Part shown: piece by piece, positions 28,302-36,544 of the stretch
Layout of the letters: every line of letters starts with the position of its first letter
Position numbering within the stretch: position 1 is the stretch's first letter
NCBI RefSeq assembly: GCF_002795305.1
Contig: NZ_PGGC01000015.1
Location: 1 to 53,309, forward strand
Source: Aeromonas cavernicola
GTDB lineage: Bacteria; Pseudomonadota; Gammaproteobacteria; Enterobacterales; Aeromonadaceae
DNA: 53,309 nt
Reading direction: 5' to 3'
Translations under genes and position numbers: made by a program
The notes under the pieces: generated by a model
Told to the model about the DNA's origin: nothing
The model's input: only the letters and a program-made list of their open reading frames with translations
The model's database searches: none

Positions 28302-29756
28302 TTAGGATTTCGTGCTACTCACCAAGCCCCATGGCCCACCCTTGCTGGGATCGTCCCCTTGGGTCCACCACTTGGCCTGATAGAGTGCACCTTTGTGGCT
28401 CACCTTATTCCCCGCTGTATACACTTTACTGGCCTCCCACGCGGCCACCCCGCCAACCGGCGGTTCACTGGGATTAACCGGTGGTGGCAATGTCTCCACA
28501 ATGCGGACCTTGGGCCAACTGGCATGAGAGCCATAACGGTTGGTGACACACTTCTCATAATCCCCCGGCACCAGTGCAGAGTAGGCCGTCTGGAACCCGA
28601 CTAATTCACACTCAAAGGAGTAGCCGCCTGGGCGATCAGCGTAGTATTTCCAGTTACCATCCCAGTTGGTGTAGAGCACATCGGTGGCGCCATTGAGGTT
28701 GAGGCTGCCATAAGGCGTCTGCTGCCAGCAGGTATTTTTCTCATCGCTCTTGCGCGGGATCTGGTAATGCTCAGAGAGTCCCTCCCAGTAGCGGATCCGG
28801 TTGACTGGCTGGCCCTTGTCCTTGTTTTGCTCGCCGCACTCGATCCCCCCATTAATAACATTGATCGTGGTGCCAAAGCCATAACCAATCCCTGCGTTGA
28901 TCTCCCGCGTTGATGGCACCCAGGTGCGATCTATGACGTGGAGCATGGCCGGCTTGGGCGCTTGGGGGGTAAGGAAAAACCAGATGGCAGAGGCAAGATT
29001 GAGCCAAGAGTCAGCCACTAAACCGGGATTGTTGAGCAGCACGGTGGCATCGCCGTCAAACATCGCCTCCGAAAATGCACCGTAGTTAAAGTGATAAGAG
29101 AGCTGTTTCGCCCCACGACCGAAATAGCCCTGCCCCGTGGCACAGGGCCACTTTTTGTTCTGCCAATCATTTTGGCCGCAGCCGGTGGTGTAACCCAACT
29201 GCCCTTCTGACCATCCCATCTCCCGCACATGCACCAGCGCCTGCTGCCACTCTTCCAACCCTTGGGGATTATCAGAAATATTGTCTTTGGCGATATGGCC
29301 ACCGGTCTCTTGGGCGAAGTGAGCAAAGGCGGTCACAATGGATTTTTTACAGATCTCGTCGGCATTGCGGCCATCACTGTAGTCACCACAAAAAGCGGGA
29401 AACTTACCAATGGCCCGTAAAAAACGCACATAGGTATATTCAGGCGCCGCCATCTGGGTCAGAAAATTCCACTCTGCTTGGGGGAAGACCCGCTCAACCC
29501 GCTTCACGTTAACAGGGTTAGTGGCTAAACCAGGCTCAATGGCATCAACCACCTTATTAGGCCGAGTTTCCAATGCCTTAGACCAAATCCCATACATAGG
29601 GCTTGCCGTTTTTTGCTGCTCAACCGCCTTCACATCGGCTCTTGCAATCACATAGCCACCGGGGGTTTGCGGATCAGGCTGAATATTCATGGCTGCGTGA
29701 GCAGGTACGGCGCAAACGCTGGCGACTAACCAGGCACAATATGTCCATCTTGGCAT
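28302..29756 (-). CDS. Secreted GH19 chitinase with C-terminal chitin-binding module
   Basis: A 484-residue secreted chitinase. A signal peptide (MPRWTYCAWLVASVCAVPAHA, cut after about residue 21) leads to a glycoside hydrolase 19 domain at about 85-370, with the catalytic-acid segment AHFAQETGGH (Glu150) and GYFGRGAKQLSYHFNYG. A Pro-rich linker (PPPVNPSEPPVGG) and a CBM5/12-type module (AWEASKVYTAGNKVSHKG and ALYQAKWWTQGDDP) end the protein. It hydrolyses chitin outside the cell, typical of aquatic chitin users. Many Cys in the catalytic domain suggest disulfides. It is a stand-alone gene. Confidence 0.93.
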   Translation of the reverse strand: MPRWTYCAWLVASVCAVPAHAAMNIQPDPQTPGGYVIARADVKAVEQQKTASPMYGIWSKALETRPNKVVDAIEPGLATNPVNVKRVERVFPQAEWNFLTQMAAPEYTYVRFLRAIGKFPAFCGDYSDGRNADEICKKSIVTAFAHFAQETGGHIAKDNISDNPQGLEEWQQALVHVREMGWSEGQLGYTTGCGQNDWQNKKWPCATGQGYFGRGAKQLSYHFNYGAFSEAMFDGDATVLLNNPGLVADSWLNLASAIWFFLTPQAPKPAMLHVIDRTWVPSTREINAGIGYGFGTTINVINGGIECGEQNKDKGQPVNRIRYWEGLSEHYQIPRKSDEKNTCWQQTPYGSLNLNGATDVLYTNWDGNWKYYADRPGGYSFECELVGFQTAYSALVPGDYEKCVTNRYGSHASWPKVRIVETLPPPVNPSEPPVGGVAAWEASKVYTAGNKVSHKGALYQAKWWTQGDDPSKGGPWGLVSSTKS

Positions 29757-29991
29757 GACAACACTCCTTATTTTGTTCCTGAAAAAATGGCCCTCCGAGC
29801 ATAGGGGCTTACCCCACTAAATTCACAGCGAAAATTAAGAATTAGTCAGAAAGTGTGAGCGGACTCACTTTGCACCCATCAAGCTAGACGACTCCCTCGG
29901 CATGGGCAAAAAATCCCGACCACGTGCTCAGCAACGAGGCGAGGGAAAGGCGCTGGTGGCAACAAGGGGGGCGATATTCGCCTAAGCCCTG

Positions 29992-30011
29992 AGGCTTAAG
30001 GCTTAAGGCTT
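29992..30011. repeat. Short tandem repeat, unit AGGCTTA
   Basis: Nearly three copies of the 7-base unit AGGCTTA lie in the spacer downstream of the methyltransferase gene. With TAAGCC at 29983-29988 it can also form a small hairpin. Confidence 0.8.
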
Positions 30012-30046
30012 GTAGCCAGCGCACCGCAGCGTGTCTGCTCGGTTTG

Positions 30047-31234
30047 TTAGGATCGACGCACCGCACGGATCACGATATTACGTGGTGTCATGGGCTTGGC
30101 ACAGAAGGTACCCACCTCCACCTGATACCCTTGCTCGTGTAAAAAAAGCGCTCGATCGAGCACTAACCACACCTCTAGCGGACGACGAAACAGATGGCGA
30201 ACTAGCTCCATACGTGCCACATCACCAACGCGCTGCTCACCTTGCGCAACAAACCCGTCATAATCAAGGCCGCTGGGCAGGCAAAGTCCTTTCCGCTCAG
30301 CCGCCCAGTCACAAAATGCCTTAAACGAACCGGTTAGCAGGCTCTTTTGCACATTGGGCACCGGCAGATACTCATTCACACCGCGTACTTCGCGCTGCAA
30401 ACAGTCAAACGCTAACCGCCAGAGCACCTCTTGCTCCCGTAACCGGCTGATGCGCGCGCCCCCCGTTACGGTCTCTTGCAAGGGCAATTTCAAATCCACT
30501 TTAGCAAGGCGCAAGGCACTCCCCTGCGCTACCTGCGACAAGGGCTGGTACTCTGCACTGCGGATCAAGTGATAGCAGCATGGGGACAGCGTCACGCCAC
30601 GGGCCTGCTGCTGCGCCACCAGCTGCAATAGATGAGTATGCAGATCGCCACAAGCATGCAGCGCCATGGCGTGATGATGAGGGGCCAGCAAGGCCGACGC
30701 CTCAGCGCTAAACGCATCACCACAGTGAAAGGTCATGTTTGCCCCATCCCGCGCCGCTAATTGTCGTCCCTCATCACACAGCGGCGCTTGCAGCTCCAAA
30801 CTCACCACAGGGGCGTGATGATGTAGCGAAACCAGCCGCCCCAAGTGCCCCTTACCCGCACACCATTCTAAATAAGGTCCTTGCCGAGTGGGTAAACTGG
30901 CCGCAAAGGCCGTTATCTGTGCTTGTTTACGGCCGGGCATGTGTAACGCCATGGCGTTAGTGCAATGGATCGGCTCAAGCTGAAAGGGCTCAAGCTCGCT
31001 GAGCGCCAGCAAGGTTGTCGCCTCCTCAATCCACGGGGTAAGCCATTGACTCAGTGCCGTCGTATCACCATCAAGGGCGGCTATTTGTTCAAGAGAGAGC
31101 GCACCTAAACGGCTCGCTAGCTCTGGCGCCGTCTCGGCAAACGCCAAGGTAAGATGATGATAAGGTTGATATTGCCACCATGTTCGATAGCGGGTAAGCA
31201 AGCGATCAAGTTGCTGAAAACGTTGGACTAACAC
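30047..31234 (-). CDS. Predicted SAM-dependent methyltransferase (Methyltransf_32-like)
   Basis: A 395-residue protein with a class I methyltransferase domain in the middle: PYLEWCAGKGHLGRLVS (about residues 119-135) looks like the SAM-binding glycine loop, followed by HACGDLHTHLLQL and a CCYHLI motif. This combination is typical of the GSTCD-like/Methyltransf_32 group. The N-terminal 110 residues are helical and unassigned, and the C-terminal part has no recognised domain. The substrate is unknown. It is a single gene with no clear operon partner. Confidence 0.7.
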   Translation of the reverse strand: MLVQRFQQLDRLLTRYRTWWQYQPYHHLTLAFAETAPELASRLGALSLEQIAALDGDTTALSQWLTPWIEEATTLLALSELEPFQLEPIHCTNAMALHMPGRKQAQITAFAASLPTRQGPYLEWCAGKGHLGRLVSLHHHAPVVSLELQAPLCDEGRQLAARDGANMTFHCGDAFSAEASALLAPHHHAMALHACGDLHTHLLQLVAQQQARGVTLSPCCYHLIRSAEYQPLSQVAQGSALRLAKVDLKLPLQETVTGGARISRLREQEVLWRLAFDCLQREVRGVNEYLPVPNVQKSLLTGSFKAFCDWAAERKGLCLPSGLDYDGFVAQGEQRVGDVARMELVRHLFRRPLEVWLVLDRALFLHEQGYQVEVGTFCAKPMTPRNIVIRAVRRS

Positions 31235-31429
31235 GGCAACACCCTGTCATGAAAAAGAGGCTCATTCTAGCGATCGCCGCCATAAATGCACCTCGCAAAT
31301 AGCGCACCCTATGCGACCGCTACCTGACAATCCCAAGGGGGTATGCTAACCTGCGCCCCCTCTTGCTACCGCAGGCAGGCCTATGCTGCCTGGGTCATCC
31401 CTCTTAATTAACTCAATGAGACTGAGAAT

Positions 31430-32008
31430 ATGAGCATCAATGGGATTTTGCAGGCGCGGGCAGGCGCTAAGTGTGAACTGTGCGGTGCCGAACAGGCGCT
31501 GACCGCTTTTGTGGTGCCCCACTCCTCCGCCAGTGACGATGATCATAGCGTCGCCCTGTGTGACACCTGCCACGGCCAGCTAGTACAACCTGACACCTTA
31601 GTTGTTAACCACTGGCGTTGTTTGAGTGACAGCATGTGGAGCCAAGTACCTGCAGTGCAAGTGATGGCGTGGCGCCAGCTCAAGGCACTGGCTGGCGCCG
31701 GTGAAGTGTGGGCTCAGGACCTGCTTGATATGATGTACATGGACGAAGAGGTGAAAACATGGGCCGAGGCCGGTTTAGCCTCTGATGAGGATGATCGCGT
31801 TGTCACCGTCGACTCGAATGGCGCGGTGCTACAAGAGGGTGATGCCGTGACACTGATCAAAGACCTCGACGTCAAAGGGGCTGGCTTTACGGCCAAGCGG
31901 GGAACCTTGGTCAAAGGTATCCGCTTGACCAACAACCCGCTCCACATTGAGGGCAAGGTCAATGGCATGCAAATTGTGCTGGTGGCAGCCTATTTGAAAA
32001 AGGCATAA
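31430..32008 (+). CDS. PhnA/YjdM-type zinc-ribbon protein
   Basis: A 192-residue protein. The N-terminal 55 residues form a zinc ribbon with CELC and CDTC pairs. The C-terminal 70 residues (VVTVDSNGAVLQEGDAVTLI, KDLDVKGAG, KRGTLVKGIRL, IEGKVNGMQIVL) are the PhnA (YjdM) domain. The name derives from the alkylphosphonate locus of E. coli, but the protein is not the phosphonoacetate hydrolase and its role is unknown. The middle acidic helix is longer than in E. coli YjdM. Confidence 0.88.
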   Translation: MSINGILQARAGAKCELCGAEQALTAFVVPHSSASDDDHSVALCDTCHGQLVQPDTLVVNHWRCLSDSMWSQVPAVQVMAWRQLKALAGAGEVWAQDLLDMMYMDEEVKTWAEAGLASDEDDRVVTVDSNGAVLQEGDAVTLIKDLDVKGAGFTAKRGTLVKGIRLTNNPLHIEGKVNGMQIVLVAAYLKKA

Positions 32009-32328
32009 GTCAGGGCCACGTCACTCCTCCCTGGCCTCTCCTCTCACTGCCCCTATCTGGGTGGCACCACTTGCCACCCTCATTGCTCATCCTTACCCTC
32101 CCTCTCTCACCATGCCAGATCCTCATGATGCGCGAGTCACCTGTGCGCGCTGTCGGCCTACCCTAGCGAAGATCAGCGCTCACGTCATCTTGCCAAGCGC
32201 TGTCGGCGATCTGGACAAAGGCGGCCATGCACCACTGCATCATGATCACACCATGTTCGCGCGCGCCGTTTACGGCCAAGATCACGCTTTACACTCAAAC
32301 GTCTTGTCACTGCGACAAGATAAGATTA
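32009..32328. other. Gene-free spacer upstream of the sulA-like gene
   Basis: No ORF with coding character, no RNA gene and no repeat is seen here; the regulatory content starts at the LexA boxes from 32329. Confidence 0.5.
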
Positions 32329-32344
32329 CTGTATATATATACAG
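32329..32344 (+). promoter_or_regulatory. LexA (SOS) box 1
   Basis: CTGTATATATATACAG is a perfect LexA operator (CTG-N10-CAG with the TA-rich core of the strongest sites), 26 bases before the sulA-like start. Confidence 0.95.
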
Positions 32345-32345
32345 G

Positions 32346-32361
32346 TTGATTATTTATACAG
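32346..32361 (+). promoter_or_regulatory. LexA (SOS) box 2
   Basis: TTGATTATTTATACAG matches the LexA operator with one change in the left CTG. It lies one base after box 1 and nine bases before the start codon, so a bound LexA would also cover the ribosome-site DNA. Confidence 0.75.
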
Positions 32362-32369
32362 GTGATTAG

Positions 32370-32861
32370 ATGAACCAACGCCAGCCTCTAGATACGCCTC
32401 TGCAGCACTTAGCCATGAGCAAGCCTTGGCCAATAAGACATTGCGGCCACAGCGCTGAGCCTGTGCGCCAGCGGCATAGTAACGAGTTCGATCTGATGAC
32501 GGCATTGACCGATGCAAGTCAATTAGGCAACGGCTGGTTAGTGTTGATCGCCCCACCTACCATCCCTGCTGTGGCGCTTTTTCAACAGCAAGGTATTGAT
32601 CCAAAACGGGTATTGATCGTGCATAGCCGAAAAATTAAAAATTGGCAGCAAACCCTTGAGAGAAGTGTAAGCAGTGGCCACTGTGCAGCCGTTTTCACTT
32701 GGCTACCAGATCAGATCGCCTTGGATAAAGCAAAATTACAGCAGATCAGTCATCAGGCAGGCGTACCCACCTATTTTTTCGGCACTGTGCCCATGGGTGA
32801 AGTCGCCACGCTCACACCACACCTGTCATATGGCGAACAAGATATCTATCTTAACCATTGA
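32370..32861 (+). CDS. sulA: SulA-like SOS cell-division inhibitor
   Basis: A 163-residue protein of SulA size. The conserved core is recognisable: WLVLIAPPTIP, then VLIVHSRKIKNWQQTLERSV, SGHCAAVFTWLPDQI and the C-terminal ATLTPHLSY-type end, which parallel WQLWLTPQQ, VMQISQLS, SVVIGWLADDL and the LSGLKIHSNLY tail of E. coli SulA. SulA binds FtsZ and blocks septation during DNA damage. Tandem LexA boxes directly upstream support the call strongly, and SulA sequences are known to diverge quickly. The start at 32370 is supported by AGGTGA five bases upstream. Confidence 0.85.
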   Translation: MNQRQPLDTPLQHLAMSKPWPIRHCGHSAEPVRQRHSNEFDLMTALTDASQLGNGWLVLIAPPTIPAVALFQQQGIDPKRVLIVHSRKIKNWQQTLERSVSSGHCAAVFTWLPDQIALDKAKLQQISHQAGVPTYFFGTVPMGEVATLTPHLSYGEQDIYLNH

Positions 32862-32884
32862 CGCCATAACTCACGTCACCAAAT

Positions 32885-32933
32885 GGCTAACTTCTGTGCA
32901 AGATGGCACCATGTGGTCACCAACAAGTTAGCC
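32885..32933. repeat. Inverted repeat downstream of the sulA-like gene
   Basis: GGCTAACTT (32885-32893) pairs perfectly with AAGTTAGCC (32925-32933) across 31 bases. It may act as a weak terminator or an operator for the MFS gene that starts 95 bases further on. Confidence 0.5.
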
Positions 32934-33027
32934 GGTGTGAAATCTAGTTTGGCCATTCCCCTTACCGACATATGATGTTAACCAGCTTAATCGTGTTTTC
33001 TTTACTAAACACTTTCTGGATCTCCAT

Positions 33028-34224
33028 ATGATTGAAGCGGGTAGTCGTGAATGGGTGCGTGCCACCCTTGCCTTGAGCTTGGGCTCTTTTTTGGTGTTTT
33101 TGAACCTCTACCAAACGCACCCTCTGCTACCTCTCATCGCCCAGGTATTCTCGGTCAGCTCACTCTCCGCTAGCTGGACGCTAGCTGGCTGTACCGCAGG
33201 GCTCGCAAGTGCGTTGTTGCTTTGCGCAAAGTTGGCAGATCGCTACGGTCGACGCCAAATCATGCTCGTCACCCTCACGCTGGCTATTCTGCTCTCTTTA
33301 TTGATTTCGCTGGTGGGGGAGTTTTATCTACTGTTGCTGCTGCGTTTTTTGCAAGGTGCGCTCCTTGCTGGGCTGCCCGCAACCGCCATCGCGTACATGG
33401 GGGAAGAGTTCGATCAACGGGGCCTTATCTCAGCGGTGGGGATATATATTGCCGCTAACTCGCTGGGGGGCATTGCGGGCCGAGTGTTGAGTGGCCTACT
33501 CGCAGGTTGGTTCGGCGACTGGCAACACGCATTTATTGGCATTGGCTTGTTTAGCCTGTTATTGCTCCCTATCGTCTTCAGACTGCTACCTCGTCAGACC
33601 CACTTCGTCGCGGTCTCATCCCAACGCGGGCAATTTACCCAAGCCTTGTTCCAACACCTCACAAATCCACTCTTGGTAGCCGCCTACTTGATCGGTGGGC
33701 TTAACTTTATGGTGTTTCTCAATCAATTTAGCTACCTGACTTTTTTGCTGGCAAGCCCCCCCTTTTCGCTCCCGATCCAGTGGCTTGGCATGTTATTTCT
33801 CACCTACTTAGCCGGTACCCTCGCCTCCTGCTTAAGCGGACGTGCAACCCATCGCTTTGGGTCTGAGCGGATGTTGCTAAGTGGGATCATCTTGATGGCG
33901 CTCGGCACACTCCTGCTGCTACATGGCTCACTGTTGGCCATTTTCATTGCTCTGCTGATCGCCAGCTTCGGTTTCTTTCTTGCCCATGCTTGCGCCAGTG
34001 GATGGGTCGGACAACATGTCGCTCAGCATCGGGCGCTCGCCTCATCACTGTATCTGGTCGCGTATTATCTCGGTGCCAGCCTAGGGGGCATGTATCTGCA
34101 CCCATTTTGGCAGCAAGGTGGGGTAACGGGGCTGGTACTGGGTATCGAGCTGGTGCTCGGTATAACCGCAATGTTGAGCATTGGTCTAGCACGTTTGAAA
34201 CTCAGCCGCCACCCAGTTGGCTAG
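33028..34224 (+). CDS. MFS transporter, YnfM-like
   Basis: A 398-residue major facilitator superfamily protein with about twelve membrane helices. The loop 2-3 motif is present (AKLADRYGRRQIML, about residues 66-79), as is a RFLQGALLAGLPATAIAYMGEE segment in helix 4-5, which resembles the YnfM and arabinose-exporter (DHA1-type) families. It probably exports a small molecule; the substrate is unknown. The loop region after residue 190 is basic, as expected for a cytoplasmic central loop. Confidence 0.85.
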   Translation: MIEAGSREWVRATLALSLGSFLVFLNLYQTHPLLPLIAQVFSVSSLSASWTLAGCTAGLASALLLCAKLADRYGRRQIMLVTLTLAILLSLLISLVGEFYLLLLLRFLQGALLAGLPATAIAYMGEEFDQRGLISAVGIYIAANSLGGIAGRVLSGLLAGWFGDWQHAFIGIGLFSLLLLPIVFRLLPRQTHFVAVSSQRGQFTQALFQHLTNPLLVAAYLIGGLNFMVFLNQFSYLTFLLASPPFSLPIQWLGMLFLTYLAGTLASCLSGRATHRFGSERMLLSGIILMALGTLLLLHGSLLAIFIALLIASFGFFLAHACASGWVGQHVAQHRALASSLYLVAYYLGASLGGMYLHPFWQQGGVTGLVLGIELVLGITAMLSIGLARLKLSRHPVG

Positions 34225-34234
34225 CTTAGGAAAG

Positions 34235-34810
34235 TCACACGCCCTCACCATCTTCAGCATGAATGGCGTAATAATCAGCAGGCACAACCACCACCTCACC
34301 ACGTAACACCTCATCGGCAATCACAGCAGCAAGCGAGGTTAAGTGAAACTTGATTTGCCCAGATGGGAGCGCCAAGACCACATCTGGGTTCCGGGCTTTC
34401 ATCATATTTTCTGTTTTGAAAGGCACATCAGGATAATCCGCGACGAGATCAGCTAATGAACAAACCACCCATTCGATATGCTCCAACCCCACTCGATGCT
34501 GGCGACCAGGTTTGGGCGCGGCCAATTCGATACAAGGCACGCTACAGCCGTCAAAGGTCACTGGCTCAGTCAGCTGATACGTGGCAATAGGGCGACCGCC
34601 GATCATCCCCTCTACGAGTAACTCACCATGAGCAGCCAATACCTGACGTAAGCGCCGATACTCGCCCAATGTGGCCGCTCGATAGCAAAGATGGTCAATA
34701 TGAGGAGGGGACATGTTAACCCCTGATGCGGCTAATTCAGTGAGTAGATTAGAAACAAATGGGGCCAGTGGCCCCAAGGTGGAATCGAGTGGATGATTCA
34801 TATCTACCAT
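34235..34810 (-). CDS. YecM-like VOC-superfamily protein
   Basis: A 191-residue protein of the vicinal-oxygen-chelate fold resembling E. coli YecM (188 residues). Matching blocks are IDHLCYRAATLGEYRRLR, ELLVEGMIGGRPI, a CIELAAPKPG segment, GLEHIEWVV, and a C-terminal PSGQIKFHL. The His/Glu pattern is that of a metal site. The biochemical function is not known. Its start overlaps the stop of the upstream coiled-coil gene (ATGGTAG), so the two are co-translated; ATG 34801 is an alternative start. Confidence 0.8.
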   Translation of the reverse strand: MVDMNHPLDSTLGPLAPFVSNLLTELAASGVNMSPPHIDHLCYRAATLGEYRRLRQVLAAHGELLVEGMIGGRPIATYQLTEPVTFDGCSVPCIELAAPKPGRQHRVGLEHIEWVVCSLADLVADYPDVPFKTENMMKARNPDVVLALPSGQIKFHLTSLAAVIADEVLRGEVVVVPADYYAIHAEDGEGV

Positions 34811-35580
34811 TTCTTTTTCGGTTGAAATAAGAGGTCAAGATCATTGGCTTCTTTGTCTTTCATAGTTTGTATATCTTGCGCATTATTTTGCTGTTGCAGC
34901 GCATCGAGTGACGCAAGCCCAGACCTGAACTCTTCTTCCCTAGAAAGAAGGTATGGATCCTTATCAGCAAGGCTGGACAAGGTTGTCAATCCCTTAGTTA
35001 ACAGTTGCCGACAAGTACCTAACTGCCCATCAACTTGCGCCTCACCTGCCTTTTTTAGCAAATTAGCGACATTGATTTTCAGCTGCATCAACTCGAGGCG
35101 GCGATCTTCTTTCGCAAAACCTTGCGGGTCGATCTTACCTTTATTCTGCTCAACACGTAACACGGCACGCATTCTCTTCACCAGTTGCAGCATCTGGAGA
35201 GCATGGCGATCAGACTCCGGTGTTTTAAAGTGGCCCTCGTCTTGGGCGCTGTAGTTATCCTGAACATTTTTAATCTGAGTTTGAATGTCGGCGATACGTT
35301 GCTTGAGTTGATTACTCGGCAATACCGATGCGATAGCACGGTAGGCATCCAGCACCCGATTTTGCAGTATCAGTACCATATTCTTAGAAAAAGGGACGAG
35401 GTTAACATGCAGCAGTACCTCTTCAGTCTCATCAACCACCGCTTTGTACTGCGCCACGGCCCGACGTTTGTCAGCTTCGGCCTTCTGCTTATATTGCTGC
35501 ACTACGTTGTAGGCGATCACTACAAACAAGAGAGCGCCTATCGCCAGCAATACCAAGGTTAAAATCATAAGTGCCGACAC
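34804..35580 (-). CDS. Membrane-anchored coiled-coil protein of unknown function
   Basis: A 258-residue protein with one N-terminal membrane helix (about residues 5-27, MSALMILTLVLLAIGALLFV) and then an almost entirely charged, Lys/Glu/Gln-rich helical region with heptad spacing, ending in KKKW. There are no cysteines, catalytic motifs or repeats beyond the coiled coil. I do not recognise a family. Overlap with the yecM-like gene suggests a two-gene unit. It could be a cytoplasmic scaffold on the inner membrane. Confidence 0.7.
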   Translation of the reverse strand: MSALMILTLVLLAIGALLFVVIAYNVVQQYKQKAEADKRRAVAQYKAVVDETEEVLLHVNLVPFSKNMVLILQNRVLDAYRAIASVLPSNQLKQRIADIQTQIKNVQDNYSAQDEGHFKTPESDRHALQMLQLVKRMRAVLRVEQNKGKIDPQGFAKEDRRLELMQLKINVANLLKKAGEAQVDGQLGTCRQLLTKGLTTLSSLADKDPYLLSREEEFRSGLASLDALQQQNNAQDIQTMKDKEANDLDLLFQPKKKW

Positions 35581-35749
35581 CCCTGTAAAGGTATAATTTC
35601 ATTTTATTACAATAACTTAAGAACAGTGATAGTAACTTTATGCAGTCTCACCCGGTCTCCCGACAAGACACCAAAGGCGCTATATCAACCAATAGAATCA
35701 GCATGAGGCAACCTATCTAGTTCCACCATAATATCGCCCACATCACCCA

Positions 35750-36475
35750 TTACTTGAGGTTAAAGCCTCTTGCCTGTAAGAAGCCGAGCATAAAAGGACG
35801 CGACTCTTTGCCCAAAATAGCCCTGACCTGACCACTCCAATTCTGCTGCTTATTATAACCACTACGGGTGTGATAATAGGATTCCATCTGCTGATCATAT
35901 TGCGCGAGCAGATCGTGATCCAGTTGATGTTGGTAACACTCTTGGTGCACGACCAACGTTCTTGGCAACCGAGGCTTCTGCTCCGGTGCCTGTGCGGGGT
36001 GGCCTAAACAGAGGCCAAACAGCGGGATGACGTGCAGCGGTAATCCCAACAGATCACTGACCTCGGCAGGATTATTGCGAATACCACCGATATAAACACC
36101 ACCTAACGCCAAGGATTGCGCGGCCAACAACGCATTCTGTGCCATCAAGGCACCATCAATAGCACCGATGAGCAACTGCTCGGCATAGCCCGTCTTGGCA
36201 TCAGGGACGATCTGACGATGACGATGATAATCTGCACAAAATACAAGAAATTCAGCCGCTTGAGCAACATAAGGCTGATGACCAGACAACACGGCTAACT
36301 GTTCACGGGCCTCTGGTGCCATGACTCGGATGATGCTAGTGGCCTGTAAGAAACTAGAGCTAGGTGCGGCTTGCGCTGCGGCAAGAATCGCGTCCAACTG
36401 GGTTGGTTCAATCGGTTCTGCGGTAAACTGCCGAATAGAACGGTGAGAAAGAATAAGGTCAATTGCTGGATTCAT
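35750..36475 (-). CDS. nfsA: NfsA-type oxygen-insensitive NADPH nitroreductase
   Basis: A 241-residue FMN-dependent nitroreductase. It has the N-terminal HRSIRQFTAEPI (about residues 11-22), AAPSSSFLQATSIIRV, the GLGLG-type segment replaced by LALGGVYIGGIRNNP, and a C-terminal LGKESRPFMLGFLQARGF as in E. coli NfsA (240 residues). It reduces nitroaromatics and quinones using NADPH. It is separate from the AbgT gene by 69 bases and in the same direction, so co-transcription is possible. Confidence 0.92.
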   Translation of the reverse strand: MNPAIDLILSHRSIRQFTAEPIEPTQLDAILAAAQAAPSSSFLQATSIIRVMAPEAREQLAVLSGHQPYVAQAAEFLVFCADYHRHRQIVPDAKTGYAEQLLIGAIDGALMAQNALLAAQSLALGGVYIGGIRNNPAEVSDLLGLPLHVIPLFGLCLGHPAQAPEQKPRLPRTLVVHQECYQHQLDHDLLAQYDQQMESYYHTRSGYNKQQNWSGQVRAILGKESRPFMLGFLQARGFNLK

Positions 36476-36544
36476 AGCCCCTCCGAGATAAGGGCTCCAC
36501 CATAGCGAAAAAAATGGAGGAGCCCAAGGTTTCCTTCCTCCCTC

